Source of the DNA: Burkholderia pseudomultivorans | GTDB taxonomy: Bacteria > Pseudomonadota > Gammaproteobacteria > Burkholderiales > Burkholderiaceae | NCBI RefSeq assembly: GCF_001718415.1 | Contig: NZ_CP013378.1 | Location: 3,410,001-3,474,000 of the forward strand | Length of the DNA stretch: 64,000 nt | Direction: 5' to 3' | Part shown: positions 59,486 through 64,000 of the stretch, piece by piece | Numbering within the stretch: the first letter of the stretch is position 1 | How the letters are laid out: each line of letters opens with the position of its first letter | Made by a program: the position numbers and the translations under genes | The notes under the pieces: model-generated | The model's input: only the letters and a program-made list of their open reading frames with translations | The model's database searches: none | What the model was told of the DNA's origin: nothing

Positions 59486-59521
59486 AAGCCCGCGGCGCAC
59501 GTCCTGCCTGCGGGCTTTTTT
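59486..59521 (+). terminator. Terminator / attenuator between ahpC and ahpD
   Basis: AAGCCCGC and GCGGGC arms with a 16-base loop followed by six T. It would reduce ahpD expression relative to ahpC or separate the two. Confidence 0.7.
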
Positions 59522-59546
59522 AACGGCCAACCCATAGGAGATATCA

Positions 59547-60074
59547 ATGGAATTCATCGACTCGATTAAGGCACGTATCCCCGACTATGCGAAGGACATT
59601 CGCCTGAACCTCGACGGCACGATCTCGCGCTCGTCGCTCGAAGGCAACGACGCGGTCGGCGTGGCGCTCGCGGCGGCGGTCGCGGCGAAGAGCACGGTGC
59701 TCGTGAAGACGATCCGCGAAGCCGGCGTGCTGTCGCCCGAGGAAACGCATGCCGCGCTGACGGCGGCCGCGCTGATGGGGATGAACAACACGTGGTATCC
59801 GTATGTCGAGATGGCCGACGATGCCGATCTGAAGACGCAGCGCGCCGAGCTGCGGATGGGTGCGTATGCGTCGCACGGCGGCGTCGACAAGCGCCGCTTC
59901 GAGATGTACGCGCTCGCCGCGTCGATCGTCGGCAAGTGCCACTTCTGCGTGAAGTCGCACTACGCGCTGCTGAAGAACGAGCAAGGCATGACGGTCACGC
60001 AGCTGCGCGACGTCGGCCGCATCGCATCGGTGATCAACGCCGCTGCGCAGGTGATCGCCGCCGAAGGCGAATAA
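59547..60074 (+). CDS. ahpD: Alkylhydroperoxidase AhpD
   Basis: The 175-residue protein carries the active-site CxxC motif KCHFCVKSHYA with Cys131 and Cys134 and the conserved His138 and Glu residues. It starts MEFIDSIKARIPDYAKDIRL, with GGAGA seven bases upstream. AhpD links AhpC reduction to lipoamide-containing enzymes. Confidence 0.95.
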   Translation: MEFIDSIKARIPDYAKDIRLNLDGTISRSSLEGNDAVGVALAAAVAAKSTVLVKTIREAGVLSPEETHAALTAAALMGMNNTWYPYVEMADDADLKTQRAELRMGAYASHGGVDKRRFEMYALAASIVGKCHFCVKSHYALLKNEQGMTVTQLRDVGRIASVINAAAQVIAAEGE

Positions 60075-60141
60075 GCGGCCGCGCGGCGCGACCGGCCGGG
60101 CCGCCCCTGCCGCCTCTGTCGCGCGCGACGTTGCAGCAAGA

Positions 60142-60167
60142 AAATGCCACGCAATTGCGTGGCATTT
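60142..60167. terminator. Terminator between ahpD and ispF
   Basis: Perfect 11-base palindrome AAATGCCACGC-AATT-GCGTGGCATTT between convergent genes; it can act in either direction. Confidence 0.7.
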
Positions 60168-60209
60168 CTCGTTTGATCGGCCGCGCGGCGCGCGCCGCCC
60201 CGCCGCCCG

Positions 60210-60695
60210 TTAAGCGGCCGGCTTCACCAGCAGCGCGGCGGCCTGCGCCTCGATGCCCTCGCCGCGGCCCAGATAGCCGAGCTTCTCGTTGGTCTTCGCC
60301 TTCACGTTCACGCGATCGAGCGGCAGCCCGAGATCGGCGGCGATGTTCGCGCGCATGCCCTCGATATGCGGCGCGAGCTTCGGCGCCTGCGCGATCACGG
60401 TGCTGTCGACGTTCTGGATCGCGAAGCCGGCCGCCTTCACGCGCGCGACGCACTCGCGCAGCAGCACGCGGCTGTCCGCGCCCTTGAACGCCGCGTCGGT
60501 GTCGGAGAAATGGCGGCCGATGTCGCCGAGCGCCGCCGCGCCGAACAGCGCGTCGGTGATCGCGTGCAGCAGCACGTCCGCGTCCGAGTGGCCGAGCAGG
60601 CCGCGCTCGTACGGGATCGTCACGCCGCCGATGATGAGCGGGCGCCCGGGGACGAGCTGGTGCACGTCGTAGCCTTGTCCGATTCTGAAATCCAT
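60210..60695 (-). CDS. ispF: 2-C-methyl-D-erythritol 2,4-cyclodiphosphate synthase IspF
   Basis: The 161-residue protein begins [20 protein letters not shown]; zinc ligands are Asp10, His12 and the His in [16 protein letters not shown]. It closes the MEP pathway ring for isoprenoid synthesis. The upstream ispD gene is in the same direction 28 bases away, the usual ispD-ispF pair. Confidence 0.96.
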   Translation of the reverse strand: MDFRIGQGYDVHQLVPGRPLIIGGVTIPYERGLLGHSDADVLLHAITDALFGAAALGDIGRHFSDTDAAFKGADSRVLLRECVARVKAAGFAIQNVDSTVIAQAPKLAPHIEGMRANIAADLGLPLDRVNVKAKTNEKLGYLGRGEGIEAQAAALLVKPAA

Positions 60696-60723
60696 GCGTG
60701 TTCCGATTGAGATGAAGTGAAAG

Positions 60724-61473
<750 letters not shown>

Positions 61474-61541
61474 TTATAATAGGTCTTTCGTCTCGACCGG
61501 CGCACCGCGATGCGCCCGCGCACGCCACCCCAGCCGTCCCT

Positions 61542-64000
61542 ATGCCAGACAACGCTTCCACCTCGCCCGTTCCGCGCGTCAAGCCCGGCCAGCGCTTCGC
61601 CTTCGATGGCGCGCACGGTTCCGCCGACGCGCTCGCCATCGCCCGCTATCTCGCCGACAACCGCCACGACGTGCCGCTGCTCGCGGTCATCTGCGCGAAC
61701 GCGGTCGACGCGCAGCGGCTCTCGCAGGAAATCCGCTATTTCTCGCCCGACGCGCGCGTGCGCCTGCTGCCGGACTGGGAAACGCTGCCGTACGACACGT
61801 TCTCGCCGCACCAGGATCTCGTGTCCGAGCGTCTCGCGACGCTGCACGACCTCGGCGAAGGCCGCTGCGACATCCTGCTGGTGCCCGCGACGACCGCGCT
61901 GTACCGGATGCCGCCCGCGTCGTTCATGGCCGCCTACACGTTCGCGTTCGCGCAGGGCGAGCGGCTCGACGAGGCGAAGCTGAAGGCGCAGCTGACGCTG
62001 GCCGGCTACGAGCACGTGAGCCAGGTCGTGCGGCCCGGCGAATACTGCGTGCGCGGCTCGCTGATCGACCTGTTCCCGATGGGCTCGCCGCTGCCGTACC
62101 GGATCGACCTGTTCGACGACCAGGTCGACTCGATCCGCGCGTTCGATCCCGACACACAGCGCAGCCTCTACCCGGTGCGCGACGTGCGCCTGCTGCCCGG
62201 CCGCGAGTTTCCGTTCGACGAAGCCGCGCGCACGGCCTTCCGCAGCCGCTGGCGCGAAACCTTCGAAGGCGACCCGAGCCGCGCGCCGATCTACAAGGAC
62301 ATCGGCAACGGCGTGCCGTCGGCCGGCATCGAGTACTACCTGCCGCTGTTCTTCGACGAAACCGCGACGCTGTTCCACTACCTGCCGCAGAATGCGCACC
62401 TCGTATTTACCGGCGATCTCGACGCGTCGATCCGGCGCTTCACCGCCGACACGCGCCAGCGCCACGCGTTCCTGTCGCACGACCGCGAGCGGCCGATCCT
62501 CGAGCCGCAGCGGCTGTTCCTGTCCGACGAGGACTTCTTCACGCTCGCCAAGCCGTTCGCGCGCGTCGTGCTGCCCGCGCAGCCGGCGGGCGGCTGGGCG
62601 ACCGCACTGCCCGACCTGTCGGTCGACCGTCATGCCGACGATCCGCTCGCCGCGCTGCGCACCTTCGTCGAAACCTCGGGCAAGCGCGTGCTGCTGACCG
62701 TCGAGTCGGCCGGCCGCCGCGAGACGATCCTGCAGCTGCTCGCCGAGCATCAGCTGCGCCCCGCCGCGAACGATCACTTCGCGGGCTGGCTCGAAAGCGA
62801 CGCGCGCTTCGCGCTCGGCGTCGCGCCGCTCGCGAGCGGCTTCGCGGTGCCGGGCGAAGGCTACGCGGTCGTCACCGAGACCGAGCTGTACGGCACGCTC
62901 GGCCGCCGCGCGGGCCGCCGCCGGCAGGAACAGGCGAGCAACGTCGACGCGATGGTGCGCGACCTGTCGGAGCTGAAGGTCGGCGACCCGGTCGTCCACG
63001 CGCAGCATGGCATCGGCCGTTACATGGGCCTCGTGTCGATGGATCTCGGCGAAGGCGAAACCGAATTCCTGCATCTCGAATACGCGGGCGACAGCAAGCT
63101 CTACGTGCCGGTCGCGCAACTGCACGTGATCTCGCGCTACAGCGGCGCCGATCCGGACAGCGCGCCGCTGCACGCGCTCGGCTCGGGCCAGTGGGAGCGC
63201 GCGAAGCGCAAGGCCGCGCAGCAGATCCGCGACACCGCGGCCGAGCTGCTGAACCTGTACGCGCGCCGTGCCGCGCGCGAGGGCCATGCGTTCGCGCTCG
63301 AACCGCGCGACTACGTGAAGTTCGCGGAGAGCTTCGGCTTCGAGGAAACGCCCGACCAGGCCGCCGCGATCGCGGCCGTGATCGGCGACATGACGAGCGG
63401 CAAGCCGATGGACCGCCTCGTGTGCGGCGACGTCGGCTTCGGCAAGACCGAGGTCGCGCTGCGTGCGGCGTTCATCGCGGTGATGGGCGGCAAGCAGGTC
63501 GCGCTGCTGTCGCCGACCACGCTGCTCGCCGAGCAGCATACGCAGACCTTCGCCGACCGCTTCGCGGACTGGCCGGTGCGCATCGTCGAGCTGTCGCGCT
63601 TCAAGACCACCAAGGAAGTGAACGCAGCGATCGCGCAGATCAACGAAGGCAGCGTCGACATCGTGATCGGCACGCACAAGCTGCTGTCGTCGGACGTGCA
63701 GTTCAAGCGGCTCGGGCTCGTGATCATCGACGAGGAACACCGCTTCGGCGTGCGCCAGAAGGAAGCGCTGAAGGCGCTGCGCGCGGAAGTCGACGTGCTG
63801 ACGCTGACCGCGACGCCGATCCCGCGCACGCTCGGGATGGCGCTCGAAGGGCTGCGCGACTTCTCGGTGATCGCGACCGCGCCGCAGAAGCGGCTCGCGA
63901 TCAAGACCTTCGTGCGCCGCGAGGAGGAAAGCGTAATCCGCGAGGCGATGCTGCGCGAGCTGAAGCGCGGCGGCCAGGTCTACTTCCTGCACAACGAGGT
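61542..64000 (+). CDS. mfd: Transcription-repair coupling factor Mfd, 5' part (cut by window edge)
   Basis: The forward frame opens at an ATG at 61542 (MPDNASTSPVPRVKPGQRFA) and stays open to the window edge, giving about 819 of some 1150 residues. It shows the UvrB-like N-terminal region (YFSPDARVRLLPDWETLPYD), an RNA-polymerase-interacting domain (VGDPVVHAQHGIGRYMGLVS) and superfamily 2 helicase motifs GDVGFGKTEVAL and VIIDEEHRFGV. It dislodges stalled RNA polymerase and recruits UvrA. A long open frame on the other strand here is a shadow. Confidence 0.96.
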   Translation, partial: MPDNASTSPVPRVKPGQRFAFDGAHGSADALAIARYLADNRHDVPLLAVICANAVDAQRLSQEIRYFSPDARVRLLPDWETLPYDTFSPHQDLVSERLATLHDLGEGRCDILLVPATTALYRMPPASFMAAYTFAFAQGERLDEAKLKAQLTLAGYEHVSQVVRPGEYCVRGSLIDLFPMGSPLPYRIDLFDDQVDSIRAFDPDTQRSLYPVRDVRLLPGREFPFDEAARTAFRSRWRETFEGDPSRAPIYKDIGNGVPSAGIEYYLPLFFDETATLFHYLPQNAHLVFTGDLDASIRRFTADTRQRHAFLSHDRERPILEPQRLFLSDEDFFTLAKPFARVVLPAQPAGGWATALPDLSVDRHADDPLAALRTFVETSGKRVLLTVESAGRRETILQLLAEHQLRPAANDHFAGWLESDARFALGVAPLASGFAVPGEGYAVVTETELYGTLGRRAGRRRQEQASNVDAMVRDLSELKVGDPVVHAQHGIGRYMGLVSMDLGEGETEFLHLEYAGDSKLYVPVAQLHVISRYSGADPDSAPLHALGSGQWERAKRKAAQQIRDTAAELLNLYARRAAREGHAFALEPRDYVKFAESFGFEETPDQAAAIAAVIGDMTSGKPMDRLVCGDVGFGKTEVALRAAFIAVMGGKQVALLSPTTLLAEQHTQTFADRFADWPVRIVELSRFKTTKEVNAAIAQINEGSVDIVIGTHKLLSSDVQFKRLGLVIIDEEHRFGVRQKEALKALRAEVDVLTLTATPIPRTLGMALEGLRDFSVIATAPQKRLAIKTFVRREEESVIREAMLRELKRGGQVYFLHNE

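Overview
The window is high-GC and carries two blocks of Burkholderia-type chromosomal genes (tig-clpP-clpX-lon on the left; ompR/envZ, ahpC/ahpD, ispD/ispF and mfd on the right). Protein sequences, gene order and codon use all point to a Burkholderia, probably of the B. cepacia complex. This is judged from memory of the families; no database was searched.

Left chromosomal block (1-13.4 kb): the leftward trigger factor - ClpP - ClpX - Lon protein-quality-control cluster (lon is cut by the window edge), then a glycerate kinase, a MarR regulator, a PanE-like reductase, a LuxR-type regulator, and a rightward run of porin, MFS transporter and HDAC-like deacetylase, ending in a small membrane protein.

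Prophage (about 13.75-51.99 kb, about 38 kb): a temperate podovirus-like prophage sits at the 3' end of a tRNA-Leu(UAG) gene, with a P4-type tyrosine integrase beside that tRNA. Most genes are transcribed leftward. From right to left they are: integrase; a low-GC accessory module; a LexA-box-controlled divergent pair with DUF72 and ParB-like proteins; a PrtN-type activator; a structured RNA leading a small-gene operon; an AlpA-like regulator; replication genes (lambda O-like protein with five iterons inside it, then primase-helicase and winged-helix proteins); HNH nuclease; large terminase; portal; a tiny HExxH metallopeptidase; a tail fibre with a signal peptide; scaffold; an N4-gp56-like capsid; head-tail and tail genes; lysis genes; three internal-virion-type proteins; and a PurD-like ATP-grasp enzyme. 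A 2OG-Fe(II) oxygenase and a cupin lie between the lysis genes and the internal virion genes. Together with the ATP-grasp enzyme they form the most unexpected set in the window, a possible modification pathway. No CI-type repressor and no small terminase were recognised.

Right chromosomal block (52.0-64 kb): tRNA-Leu, a squalene-synthase-fold protein that lacks both catalytic Asp motifs, a DUF1501/DUF1800 secreted pair, a small exported protein, OmpR-EnvZ, AhpC-AhpD, IspF and IspD (both leftward), and the 5' two-thirds of mfd, cut by the window edge.
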